DNA of 64,000 nt. Source: Pedobacter rhodius (lineage in GTDB: Bacteria; Bacteroidota; Bacteroidia; Sphingobacteriales; Sphingobacteriaceae). Of the stretch, positions 19,001 through 27,229 are shown in pieces. Below the pieces are notes generated by a model. It did no database searches. It was not told the origin of the DNA and saw nothing but the letters and a program-made list of their open reading frames with translations. The position numbers and the translations under genes are program-made. The stretch is from assembly GCF_027213645.1 (NCBI RefSeq), contig NZ_JAPWGL010000001.1:806001-870000 (forward strand). The letters run 5' to 3'. How positions within the stretch are numbered: position 1 is the stretch's first letter; each line of letters opens with the position of its first letter.

Positions 19001-19061
19001 AGATTATACAGCTTATCCAACTGCAAGAACGTTCAATTTTGGTGTTAATTTTTCACTTTAA
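16038..19061 (+). CDS. SusC/RagA-family TonB-dependent transporter (alpha-glucoside locus)
   Basis: An outer-membrane importer of about 1007 residues. Order: a leader with a long n-region ending LSTAAFAQ, a carboxypeptidase-D-like regulatory domain (VKGIIFDNDKLPLAGATLQV), a TonB box (DAVVVVGYASVKK), the plug with PLYVVDGVALDG and ILKDASATAIYGSRAAYGVV, and a 22-strand barrel ending in FNFGVNFSL. The start at 16038 follows an AT-rich spacer; an ATG at 15993 would add 15 residues. It pairs with the SusD gene 18 bp downstream. It lies 109 bp after the kinase gene and probably belongs to the same LacI-controlled transcription unit. The substrate should be an oligosaccharide containing alpha-glucose. 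Confidence 0.92.
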   Translation: MNNTLPGNWTVLPLKQKLYALEKLIILSFFMIFLSTAAFAQTVVKGIIFDNDKLPLAGATLQVAGTNTKTQSDAEGKYQITVPSPTSKLIVSFVGFETQTVSLNNQTVVNITLASLNNLDAVVVVGYASVKKSDLTGAATTVSAKDFNKGPLNAPDQLIQGKVAGVQMINNSGQPGGASTVRIRGNSAITGTGQPLYVVDGVALDGRSARPSTSAGIGTAPDGNPLNFINPADIESMEILKDASATAIYGSRAAYGVVLITTKRGKSGETKIDLSASAGVSNIARRVDVLSGDEYRAALTKYNLTNGNFGTSVDALDAITRTAYNQNYSVGISGGSNGNTFRASLGYQDQQGIIKTTDFKKYSAGFNGNFKFLESKKLGLDVNMISNQYLESVAPITTDAGFTGSLISQALSWNPTQSFYNPDGSLFIDYGSTTINPLAALAANNDKSKVSTILGSVSPYYKIAPWLEYRMLASVNYSTGIRRASTRSFLNLQGIQPSGDFLGGYASYSNTELITQQFTNTLNFNKEIVGKLNLNAIIGYEYSNFINKGTTNTATGFGNIEGDYTDAFQTTAPANRTFSAFNNPTTELQSYFARAIFNYDSKYILTATFRADGSTKFGKSNRYGYFPSFAAAWDIKKESFLSNTEWIDQLKLRVGYGKTGNQDFPSGSAQQRYDYGNSNGAPTLIAINNANPNLKWQSDEQTNVGVDFGLLKNRLTGSVDYFHKTTNDLLFPQISFVPAVGGNVPTWVNLPGQIINKGLELTLNGNIIDQENISWSLGGNATFIKNKVQNISGIIKTGALNGQGLSGVTTEVIQNGLPLFAMVTRQFNGIDANGFSIYTDDGFTNYYVGNPNPKVIMGLSTNFRYKKLSFTANFNGAFGQSIYNNTANSVLAISNLGTRNVSSALVSLPVAESLANPIAASSRYIEKGDYIKLANATLNYNFGNIGKAIKSLNVYVNGQNLFVITNYTGFDPEVNVNKSVSGVPSAGIDYTAYPTARTFNFGVNFSL

Positions 19062-19079
19062 TTCTTAAAAAATAAAAAC

Positions 19080-20588
19080 ATGAAAAATAAATATATTATC
19101 GGTTTTGCTATGGTTGCCCTAAGTTTTTCGGGTTGTACCAAGCTAGATGAAAACCTGAACGGCCAGGTAGGCAGTGCAGGTGTGAGTGGGGGTAATGTTT
19201 CGAGTTTATTAGGCGCAACATATGCTGCAATGATTGGTCCTTACCAGGCGCCATGGAACTGGTCGGCATTACAGGAAGTAACATCTGATGAAATTATTGT
19301 ACCTACCCGTGCAGGCGATTGGGATGATAATGGCGCATGGCGTTCCCTACACTTACATAAATGGGCACCTGATCATACCAGGATTTCTGATGTTTTCAGA
19401 GATTTAAACAGTATTTCTTATGTAGCAACAAGTGTGCTTGGCGCCAGCCCTACAGCAAGTCAGGCTGCACAAGCCCGTTTTCTGCGCGCCTTTGCACAGT
19501 TTTCTATTTTAGATGGCTGGGGCCAGGTTCCATACAGAGATGCCGGGGAAGATGTAACCAAACCATCGCGTGTTAGAAATGCAGCTGATGAAATTGGTTA
19601 TTTAATTAATGAATTAACAGCCATTATCCCCGATTTACCAACAGGAACAGCAAACGTAGCCAATAAAAACGCTGCCAGAACATTATTGATGAAAGTTTAC
19701 CTTAATAAAGGTGCCTTTTTAAATCGTAATGCACCAACTTTCGATGCTGCAGATATGGCTAAAGTAATTAGCCTTGCTGATGAAATTGCAGCTGGCGGCT
19801 ATACTTTAACAGCTAATTACTTCGATAATTTTGCACCTACTAATGATATCTTATCCAAAGAAAATATTTTTACGGCTCAAAATATCGGCGGTGCCAGTGG
19901 CAGCGATTTAGATGGACAATGGAAATGTACAACACACTATAACCAAAATCCAAATGGTTACAACGGTTTCTCTTCATTATCAAATTTTTATAACAAATTT
20001 GAGGCATCTGATAAAAGAAGAGGCGGAAGCTATACCGGTCAAACCAACATTTCCGGAATCAGAGTAGGTTTCCTTGTTGGTCAGCAGGTTGATCAGAATG
20101 GCGTTGCTTTAAAAGATAGAAAAGGTAACCCTTTAGCCTTTACACCAGAAGTGAGCATTATCGAGCGTGATCCAAATCACCTGGAAGTTGCAGGTATTCG
20201 TGTAATTAAATACCCGATTGATTATGCAAATGCAGGTTCAAGGAAACCAGATAATGATTGGGTTTATTTCCGCTATGCTGATGTATTGTTGATGAAAGCA
20301 GAAGCGCAGTTAAGAACATCACAAGCTGCTGCCGCATTAACTATTGTGAATTCAATCAGAACCATAAGAGGTGCATCGGCTTTAACCAGCTTAACTCTGG
20401 ATATTTTATTAGATGAGCGCGGACGTGAACTTTACTGGGAAAGTTTCAGAAGACAGGATTTGATCCGTTTCGGTAAATTCCTTGCTGCATGGCAGGAAAA
20501 ACCCGCAAGTGAAGCGAAATATTTAGTGTTCCCGATTCCTGATAATCAGCTTGGAAATCCTAACCTGATTCAGAACCCGGGCTATTAA
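19080..20588 (+). CDS. SusD/RagB-family glycan-binding lipoprotein (alpha-glucoside locus)
   Basis: A surface lipoprotein that caps its SusC partner. The lipobox SFSGC gives Cys19 as the lipidated residue, followed by KLDENLNGQ. Helical TPR-like segments are visible in ARFLRAFAQFSILDGWGQVP (about 142-161) and WVYFRYADVLLMKAEAQL near the C-terminus. The C-terminal RRQDLIRFGKF, FPIPDNQLGNPNLIQNPGY ending is typical of the family. The 502-residue length is normal. It directly follows the SusC gene. Confidence 0.92.
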   Translation: MKNKYIIGFAMVALSFSGCTKLDENLNGQVGSAGVSGGNVSSLLGATYAAMIGPYQAPWNWSALQEVTSDEIIVPTRAGDWDDNGAWRSLHLHKWAPDHTRISDVFRDLNSISYVATSVLGASPTASQAAQARFLRAFAQFSILDGWGQVPYRDAGEDVTKPSRVRNAADEIGYLINELTAIIPDLPTGTANVANKNAARTLLMKVYLNKGAFLNRNAPTFDAADMAKVISLADEIAAGGYTLTANYFDNFAPTNDILSKENIFTAQNIGGASGSDLDGQWKCTTHYNQNPNGYNGFSSLSNFYNKFEASDKRRGGSYTGQTNISGIRVGFLVGQQVDQNGVALKDRKGNPLAFTPEVSIIERDPNHLEVAGIRVIKYPIDYANAGSRKPDNDWVYFRYADVLLMKAEAQLRTSQAAAALTIVNSIRTIRGASALTSLTLDILLDERGRELYWESFRRQDLIRFGKFLAAWQEKPASEAKYLVFPIPDNQLGNPNLIQNPGY

Positions 20589-20608
20589 TTCCAATAATGC
20601 TTAAAAAC

Positions 20609-20738
20609 CAGAGGCTGTAACATAAATCAATTTATTTTTGGCCTGTCATGTTGAGCTTGTAGAAACGCCCAAAAAGGCTTTTTTACAAACCTTTCGACAG
20701 GCTCGGGATGACATTTTGTATTTGTGTTATAGCCTCTG
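20609..20738. mobile_element. MITE-like palindromic repeat, copy 1
   Basis: A 130-bp noncoding element. The left end CAGAGGCTGTAACATAAAT matches, as an inverted repeat with few differences, the right end (reverse complement CAGAGGCTATAACACAAAT). Internal arms around CATGTTGAGCTTGT and the inverted ACAGGCTCGGGATGACA can also pair. A diverged copy is at 47810-47962. It lies between the SusD and GH65 genes and could attenuate read-through. It encodes no transposase, so mobility would depend on an enzyme elsewhere. Confidence 0.6.
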
Positions 20739-20779
20739 ATTTGTTTTTAAATGCTTTCAAGTGCTAATTTATTATATCC

Positions 20780-22816
20780 ATGAAAAACAAAATAATTTTA
20801 TTCCTGCTATCGGTTTTCAGTTTGAATGCCACCGCACAAGATCCTTGGAAAATAAGTGCAGATAAAATAGATCCGGGCAAATATTTTGGTATTACTGCTG
20901 CAAATGGAATTATTGGTATTGTTTCTTCACCACAACCCTTTAAAGTGAAAAATGTGATTTTAGCCGGGGCCTATGATACTTATGGACGTGGCCGGGTAAG
21001 CAATTTTCTTAACGGGTTCAATTTGCTTAATATGTATCTCGAAATTGATGGAAGAAGATTGGATGAACAGAATACTCAAAATATGCAGCAACAGCTCGAT
21101 ATGCAACATGCGGCATTTACCACAAAATTGCAATATGGGAAAAAGGCTGATGTTAAATATACCTATTATGCATTGAGGCATTTACCTTTTACGGTACTAA
21201 TGGATGTAACCATCACAGCTAATGAAGATTTAAAACTAACTGCTGCAAGTGTAATGGAAACGCCCGATGCATTGCGGGATGTAGAAAATTATTATAATGA
21301 AATAGACAGACCGCATGTAACCTTAAGTTTGCTTACTTCTACTGCTAAAAGTCCTACGGGTAAGTTGCAGCTTTGTGCATCTAATAGTTTTTTGTTTACA
21401 GAAGCCCATGGAAGCGAGCCAAAAACTATCCATGAAATGTGGGATAACAACAGCCATTTAATGAAGTTTAGTAAAGCTTTAAAAGCAGGCGAAAGTTATA
21501 CCTATTCAGTTATTGGCAGTACAATCAGTTCGGCACAACATGCCGATCCGTTAAATGAAGCGGAAAGAATGACGATTTTTGCGAAACTTGAAGGCCACGA
21601 CAGGTTAGTTAAATTTCATAATGCGGCATGGGATGAACTTTGGAAATCAGATATTTTAATTGATGGAGATCCACAGGCACAGCAGGATGTGCATAGTATG
21701 TTGTACCACCTTACTTCATTTTCCCGTGCGGGTACATCTTATTCCCTTTCGCCCATGGGTTTATCAGGATTAGGTTATAATGGCCACGTTTTTTGGGATA
21801 CAGATATCTGGATGTTTCCGGCTTTGCTGGTGCTTCATCCTGATGTAGCCAAATCATTAATTGAATATCGATACGAACGATTGGCAGCAGCAAAACGAAA
21901 TGCATTTTCACACGGTTATCAGGGTGCTATGTATCCCTGGGAGAGTGCAGATACCGGCGTAGAAGAAACACCGGTTTGGGCATTGAGCGGCCCGTTCGAA
22001 CACCACATATCGGCTGATGTGGCGCTTGCAGCATGGAATTATTACTGTGTTACGCAGGATAAAACCTGGCTTAAAGAAAAGGGATGGCCTATTTTGTCGC
22101 AAACAGCAGATTTCTGGGCCAGCAGGGTAGAGCGAAATGGAGCGAACCAGTTTGATATTAAAAATGTGGTCGCGGCCGATGAATGGGCGGAAAATGTAGA
22201 CAATAATGCCTTTACAAATGCAGCAGCGAAATTAAATTTAAAAAATGCAAACCTGGCCGCCGAAATTTTAGGCTTACCTTTAAATAAAGATTGGGCGTTG
22301 GTTGAAAAAAACATTCCGATTTTGAAATTTCCTGATGGTGTAACGAAAGAACATGCAAGCTACAAGGGTGAAGGCATTAAACAAGCTGATGTAAACTTAT
22401 TGGCTTATCCATTGAAAACCATTACAGATAAAAATCTGATTGAAAAGGATTTAGCTTATTATGAAACACGTATTCCTGATGAAGGTACGCCGGCCATGAC
22501 GCATGCAATTTTTGCACTTCTGTATGCGAGAACGGGCAATGCCGAAAAGGCTTATACATATTTTAAAGAAGCTTACCAGCCCAACCTAAACCCGCCGTTT
22601 CGGGTTATTGCTGAAACTAAAGGGGGCACAAACCCATATTTTGCGACTGGTGCAGGCGGTGTTTTACAAAGTGTGCTTATGGGATTTGGTGGTCTTGATA
22701 TTACAAATAAAGGCATTGTTCAGGTACCAAGCGTTTTACCTCCAAAATGGAAATCTGTAAAAATTACAGGCGTTGGAACGGATAAGAAAACCTTTACTGT
22801 GACCAATAAAAATTAA
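20780..22816 (+). CDS. GH65-family glycoside hydrolase, periplasmic
   Basis: A 678-residue protein with leader MKNKIILFLLSVFSLNATAQ. The (alpha/alpha)6 barrel of GH65 is recognised by FWDTDIWMFPALLVLHPDVA, YPWESADTG and AADEWAENVDNNAFTNAA, which carries the general acid Glu468. GH65 phosphorylases keep a phosphate-binding Ser/Thr loop near the base position. Here that place holds AETKGGTNPYFATGAGG with Glu612, the pattern of hydrolase-type members such as the Flavobacterium kojibiose hydrolase and eukaryotic acid trehalases. So I expect hydrolysis, not phosphorolysis, of an alpha-1,2-, alpha-1,3- or 1,1-linked glucoside in the periplasm. It belongs with the SusC/SusD pair upstream, separated by the MITE-like repeat. 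Confidence 0.82.
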   Translation: MKNKIILFLLSVFSLNATAQDPWKISADKIDPGKYFGITAANGIIGIVSSPQPFKVKNVILAGAYDTYGRGRVSNFLNGFNLLNMYLEIDGRRLDEQNTQNMQQQLDMQHAAFTTKLQYGKKADVKYTYYALRHLPFTVLMDVTITANEDLKLTAASVMETPDALRDVENYYNEIDRPHVTLSLLTSTAKSPTGKLQLCASNSFLFTEAHGSEPKTIHEMWDNNSHLMKFSKALKAGESYTYSVIGSTISSAQHADPLNEAERMTIFAKLEGHDRLVKFHNAAWDELWKSDILIDGDPQAQQDVHSMLYHLTSFSRAGTSYSLSPMGLSGLGYNGHVFWDTDIWMFPALLVLHPDVAKSLIEYRYERLAAAKRNAFSHGYQGAMYPWESADTGVEETPVWALSGPFEHHISADVALAAWNYYCVTQDKTWLKEKGWPILSQTADFWASRVERNGANQFDIKNVVAADEWAENVDNNAFTNAAAKLNLKNANLAAEILGLPLNKDWALVEKNIPILKFPDGVTKEHASYKGEGIKQADVNLLAYPLKTITDKNLIEKDLAYYETRIPDEGTPAMTHAIFALLYARTGNAEKAYTYFKEAYQPNLNPPFRVIAETKGGTNPYFATGAGGVLQSVLMGFGGLDITNKGIVQVPSVLPPKWKSVKITGVGTDKKTFTVTNKN

Positions 22817-22837
22817 ACAAAAGAATTTGGTTTTGAT

Positions 22838-23080
22838 ATGAACCGTTTTAAAGAACCCAATGTTGGTACCGCGATTTGTTCCAATGGCAATTCGAGAATG
22901 TGCCACTTTGTACGCCGGAAAAATAATGGAATAGAACTTAGAAGCCGTTTCTGGTTCCCTGCGAAAATGCATATTCCAATGATGGTATTAAAAGGATTAA
23001 ATTATCATGCATTAGAGGAATTTTCTAACCTGGCTAAAATTCTTCCATTGCTTTATAAAGAATATGGCCCTGAAAAATAA
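22838..23080 (+). pseudogene. Remnant of a PhlG/DAPG-hydrolase-like gene
   Basis: Only 80 codons, yet the sequence looks like the C-terminal end of the PhlG/phloretin hydrolase family: MCHFVRRKNNGIELRSRFWF, then GLNYHALEEFSNLAKILP and LYKEYG. Full members are several times longer. The N-terminal part and a piece just after RSRFW appear missing, and the reading frame starts 21 bp after the GH65 stop, which leaves no room for the rest. It is probably a decayed C-C bond hydrolase gene (phloroglucinol-type substrates), though a small expressed protein cannot be excluded. The family call is from motif memory. Confidence 0.45.
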
Positions 23081-23098
23081 CGATAGCATTTCGATAAG

Positions 23099-23126
23099 CT
23101 CAATGTGACATTGAGGGTTTTTTATT
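23099..23126 (+). terminator. Rho-independent terminator after the GH65 region
   Basis: Stem CTCAATG / CATTGAG (7 bp) with a 3-base loop at 23099-23115, then GG and a run of T. It ends the plus-strand transcription unit of the alpha-glucoside locus. Confidence 0.65.
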
Positions 23127-23160
23127 TCAATTTCCCGGTCTGCGCTTCACCATTGGTGTT

Positions 23161-23326
23161 CGGAAGAATGAAAACCATTAAGAAAAATAAGCGATTTCCA
23201 TTTAAATGCCTTATAGTGTAAAATGAAAAAGCATTTTAATTTTAATAACCTTAACTTCTAATTGTTATTTAAAATTTAAGCTTAATAAATTGCTGTTGAT
23301 TAGGCTCGGTCTGTGGCTCACAGACC
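23161..23326. repeat. Dispersed noncoding repeat, copy 1
   Basis: The segment from GAAGAATGAAAACCATTA through TGTAAAATG, GCATTTTA and ATAACCTT to TTGATTAGGCT (23161-23306) recurs with about 157 bp at 49983-50139. It is followed by a perfect hairpin GGTCTGTG-GCT-CACAGACC (23308-23326) and AACCTGTT, a pair that also appears near 49921 and, weaker, near 33113. With the terminator it fills the gap between the convergent GH65-side genes and trehalase. Confidence 0.7.
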
Positions 23327-23403
23327 AAAACCTGTTAGTTTTACTCTTTATGATCTGTAAGGGCATGGCCATCGTTAGGCTCAACATGCCAAATTAAACG
23401 CAA

Positions 23404-25011
23404 CTATTTTTTCATCAATTTTAAAAGCACGCCGTTTGTCCAGCCGAAACCGTCTTGTAATGGATATTCTCCACCACCACCGCCTTTGCTGTTTGGTTCG
23501 ACAACGTTATATTTTTCCATCAGTTTGCCGGTTTCTTTAAAAACGGCAATATTCAAATTCACCCACCGGTTTGTGATGGTATCGGCCAGCTTATCATAGC
23601 CGTAATTATGCAAACCCTGAATGCTGACATATTGTAAAGGTGCCCAGGCATTTGGTGCATCCCATTGTTGTTTGGTTGTGGTAACAGTTGTAATTAAACC
23701 GCCGGATTTTAAAAAATCTTTTTCTATTTTTTCGGCAACTGATTTTGCCTGTGCAGGTGAAGCTAATTTAAAGTAAAGCGGAAACGAGGCCGCTAAAGTT
23801 AACTGATTAGACAAACGCTGTTTTTTCCAGTTATAATCAGTAAAAAAGAGCTGTTTGCTATTCCAGAAATATTTTAAAATTGCTGCCTTACGCTGGCTTG
23901 CCTTTACTGTAAATCGTTTTGCTTTAGTTTCATTACCCGCTTGTTTATTGGCATCAGCAATGGCAATTTCAAGATTATACATTAAACTGTTCAAATCAAC
24001 AGGCAATAAATCCGTTGTAATAATCTGGCTGTAACTTTTGCCATCTGCAAACCACCTGCTGCTAAAATCCCAGCCGGATTCTGCCGCCGAACGCACATTC
24101 CTGAGAAAAACGGATGGTTCCTGCTTCGTTAATTTTGCCGCCTCATAATCTTCTCGATATGATTCTTCCCTGGGCTGGTCGCCGGCATCGTGGTAGCGGT
24201 TTAATACCGTCCCATCTGTTAATTTCACAACGTGATTTAAGGCTGTACCTTTTTTCAGTTGAACTGCACCTTTCATCCAGAAATTATATTCCTTTTCCAG
24301 TACGTCTTTATAGTCACTTAATTTCACATCAGCATCATATTTAGTAAGCAACTGAACCATGGCGGCAAAAAAGGGTGGCTGCGATCGGGTGAGGTAATAG
24401 CTGCGGTTTCCATTCGGGATAAAACCATAAGTATTAATCAGATAGGCAAAATTATCAACCATATCTTTAACGGTTTGGGTTTTACCAGCTTTTAATAAAC
24501 CCAGCATGGTGAAATAAGAATCCCAGTAATAAATTTCTCTAAAACGACCCCCAGGTACCAGATAAGGCTTTGGCAGAGGTAAAAGAGATGTTTGAAAAGC
24601 AGAAAGGGTATCAGGATTTCTTTTTAGAACCGTCCAAAGTGTATCTAAATGTTTTTCGATTCCTGCATTAATATCTGATTGATAAATTGCATTGTGATTT
24701 TCCGGTAGTTTAAAATATTCATTTACAAAACGCTTTAAATTGAATTCCTTCAGATTTTTCTGCGCTTCAAAAGCTTTCATAATTTCCGAAGGTTTTTTCT
24801 GGGGAATGGCATCTGCAAAAGATTTACCGTCCGGATAAACCCTTGCGAGCTGAACCCTTTCAAATAAACCCGGATAGGTTTGTCTTGGGCTTAATTCTTT
24901 CTGGGCGTATAACTGTATGGAGTTAAGTAGTAAACAAAAAATAAATAGTTGTAAAAATTTAAAACGCCCAGTTTTTTTTTGGTTTGAAAATAAATATATG
25001 TTGCTCATCAT
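23404..25011 (-). CDS. treA: GH37 trehalase, periplasmic
   Basis: Hydrolyses trehalose to two glucoses by inversion. The 535 residues include a leader (hydrophobic FLQLFIFCLLLNSIQLYAQ) and both GH37 signatures: PGGRFREIYYWDSYF and QWDAPNAWAPLQ. The catalytic acid is the Asp in ESGWDFSSRW; the base is the Glu in the glycine-rich lid GGGGGEYPLQDGFGWTNG. The length agrees with TreA of enterobacteria. The gene is convergent to the alpha-glucoside locus and divergent from the GH39 gene. Secreted trehalase beside a treZ-bearing region suggests use of external trehalose, or recycling of trehalose the cell makes itself. Confidence 0.93.
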   Translation of the reverse strand: MMSNIYLFSNQKKTGRFKFLQLFIFCLLLNSIQLYAQKELSPRQTYPGLFERVQLARVYPDGKSFADAIPQKKPSEIMKAFEAQKNLKEFNLKRFVNEYFKLPENHNAIYQSDINAGIEKHLDTLWTVLKRNPDTLSAFQTSLLPLPKPYLVPGGRFREIYYWDSYFTMLGLLKAGKTQTVKDMVDNFAYLINTYGFIPNGNRSYYLTRSQPPFFAAMVQLLTKYDADVKLSDYKDVLEKEYNFWMKGAVQLKKGTALNHVVKLTDGTVLNRYHDAGDQPREESYREDYEAAKLTKQEPSVFLRNVRSAAESGWDFSSRWFADGKSYSQIITTDLLPVDLNSLMYNLEIAIADANKQAGNETKAKRFTVKASQRKAAILKYFWNSKQLFFTDYNWKKQRLSNQLTLAASFPLYFKLASPAQAKSVAEKIEKDFLKSGGLITTVTTTKQQWDAPNAWAPLQYVSIQGLHNYGYDKLADTITNRWVNLNIAVFKETGKLMEKYNVVEPNSKGGGGGEYPLQDGFGWTNGVLLKLMKK

Positions 25012-25253
25012 ATTATTATGCTTATAATGTGAAGTTAAGGTTTATTAAGTTTTCTTAGGCTATACTTCTTTAATTTTCCATCACTTATATTGTATTTAAA
25101 ACATGCAGGAAGTTAAATTATGTTTCAGATGCATTGATTTTTTTATTGGCAATTTACTTAAAAATAAAAACCATCTAAAATAGTAAGATTCGGATCTATT
25201 TATCAACTTTGTTAGATACAGATAAATAGAGTCCCGGTTTTAATTAATCAAAA

Positions 25254-26936
25254 ATGTACAAAAACCTAATACGTTGCCTGCTCACTTTAATGATTTTGCA
25301 TATCGTGGCACCATTGCATGCACAAAGTCCGGTAGTAAAAGTAGATCTCAGCCAGGAAGTAGCCCCTATGAAAAATGTATGGGCATGGTTTGGTTATGAT
25401 GAACCAAATTACACATACATGAAAGATGGCAAAAAACTCCTTTCGGAAATTGCAGCGCTTAGCCCGGAGCCGGTTTATGTACGTACACACAGTTTGCTTG
25501 TAACCGGCGACGGCACAGCATCTTTAAAATGGGGATCAACCAATGCATATACTGAAGATCTTAACGGTAAACCGATTTACAACTGGACAATCGTAGATCG
25601 CATTTTTGATACCTATGTTTCCCGAGGAATGAAACCGCTGGCACAAATTGGTTTTATGCCCGAAGCGTTGTCTACACATCCTTCACCATATCGGCATTAT
25701 TGGAAGCCCGGCGATCCGTATAACGATATTATAACTGGTTGGGCATACCCGCCAAAGGATTATGATAAATGGCGGAAGCTGGTGTACGAATGGGTAAAGC
25801 ATTCAGTGGCCCGGTATGGTCAAAAAGAAGTGGAGAGCTGGTATTGGGAGGTATGGAACGAACCTAACGGCGCTTATTGGAAAGGTACACAGGAAGAATT
25901 TTATAAACTGTATGATTACGCTGCCGATGGCTTAAAAAGTGCTTTGCCTACGGCTAAAATCGGCGGAATTAATGTTGCAGGAACCCGTGGTAAAGGTGCG
26001 AGGGACTGGACGAATAATTTTATTAAGCATTGTATTGACGGTACCAACTATGCAACGGGCAAAAAAGGTGCCCCGCTTGATGCTATACTTTTTCATGCTA
26101 AAGGCTCACCTAAACTGGTGGATGGTGCCGTGAGAATGGATATGGCACCTCAGCTTAATGACATCAAAACCGGATTCGAAATCACCACGTCATACCCTGA
26201 AACGAAAAACCTGCCTGTTATTATAGGTGAGTCTGACCCGGAAGGTTGTGCCGCCTGCGGAATGGCGACCAATCCCGAAAATGCGTATAGAAATGGTACG
26301 ATGTATTCCAGTTATACCGCGGCAACTTTTGCCCGTAAATACCTCTTGGCCGACCAAACTAAAATCAATTTTCTAGGCGCCGTATCATGGTCTTTTGAGT
26401 TCGAAAATCAGCCATGGTTTTATGGTTTCCGCGATTTGGCAACCAACGGCGTGGATAAACCGGTATTAAATGTTTTCAGAATGTTTGGTATGATGAGCGG
26501 CAATCGTATAGCAGCTGAAAGCAACAGGATGTATCCCTTAAAGGAAGTTCTGAATACAAGTGTGCATGGCACCCAGTCGGATGTAGGGGTATTGGCAACA
26601 AAAGATACAAAAACTGCGGCGGTAATGGTGTGGAATTATCACGATGATGACCGGCCGGGACCAACTGAAAGCTTAAGTATTAACATCACAAATATTCCAG
26701 CAAAAACGATTTCACTAAATATTTACCTTATTGATAAGGAAAACAGCAATTCGTATGAGGCCTGGAAAAAAATGGGTTCGCCACAAAATCCTACAAAACA
26801 ACAAATTGCTGCACTTGAAAAATCAGGAAAGCTAAAACGCGTTGTTTCTAGTAAGATAAATACAACTTCAGGCAAGGTTGTTGTTCCATTACAATTAGAA
26901 CGACAGGCTGTTGCCCTTCTAAAAATGGATTGGTAA
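25254..26936 (+). CDS. GH39-family glycoside hydrolase
   Basis: A 560-residue clan GH-A enzyme with leader ending PLHAQ. The acid/base is Glu203 in YWEVWNEPNGAYW; the probable nucleophile is Glu326 in VIIGESDPEGCAACG. Both sit at the ends of barrel strands 4 and 7 as in GH39 beta-xylosidases and alpha-L-iduronidases, and a C-terminal beta-sandwich follows. GH39 members cleave beta-xylose, beta-galactose or alpha-arabinose-type links. In this locus it could remove side-chain sugars of xyloglucan or act on xylan-like decorations. The CAACG motif beside the nucleophile is unusual to my eye. It opens the polysaccharide locus; its upstream region lacks the repeat found before GH31, the first SusC and GH9. 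Confidence 0.8.
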   Translation: MYKNLIRCLLTLMILHIVAPLHAQSPVVKVDLSQEVAPMKNVWAWFGYDEPNYTYMKDGKKLLSEIAALSPEPVYVRTHSLLVTGDGTASLKWGSTNAYTEDLNGKPIYNWTIVDRIFDTYVSRGMKPLAQIGFMPEALSTHPSPYRHYWKPGDPYNDIITGWAYPPKDYDKWRKLVYEWVKHSVARYGQKEVESWYWEVWNEPNGAYWKGTQEEFYKLYDYAADGLKSALPTAKIGGINVAGTRGKGARDWTNNFIKHCIDGTNYATGKKGAPLDAILFHAKGSPKLVDGAVRMDMAPQLNDIKTGFEITTSYPETKNLPVIIGESDPEGCAACGMATNPENAYRNGTMYSSYTAATFARKYLLADQTKINFLGAVSWSFEFENQPWFYGFRDLATNGVDKPVLNVFRMFGMMSGNRIAAESNRMYPLKEVLNTSVHGTQSDVGVLATKDTKTAAVMVWNYHDDDRPGPTESLSINITNIPAKTISLNIYLIDKENSNSYEAWKKMGSPQNPTKQQIAALEKSGKLKRVVSSKINTTSGKVVVPLQLERQAVALLKMDW

Positions 26937-27109
26937 AGCGAGCTCCATTATCCCGATTGATACTTATTACACCGCTATTTATCTGGTTAAGCTTAAGTAA
27001 ATATTTAAAGTGGTGATACAATTTTAACAACACTTTTAAACAAATCCGGCGGGGTTTTTACTTTATATTTAATCATTATAATGGTTTGAAAGCGATTTAT
27101 TCAGTCTCC

Positions 27110-27142
27110 TTAACATTTGTGCTTTATTCTGAAACATTTGTG
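27110..27142 (+). promoter_or_regulatory. Candidate HTCS operator upstream of GH31
   Basis: Direct repeats AACATTTG at 27112 and 27133, exactly 21 bp apart. TATCTTTA, one base off the -7 consensus TAnnTTTG, begins at 27168, 56 bp after the first repeat. The same layout occurs before the first SusC and GH9 of this locus. Confidence 0.6.
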
Positions 27143-27229
27143 TAAGATTCACATTTTCTTACTTACATATCTTTAGCTTATTAAACCAAATATTTATTAA
27201 TCGCCATTTTGCGGTTTACAATAAGCTTT

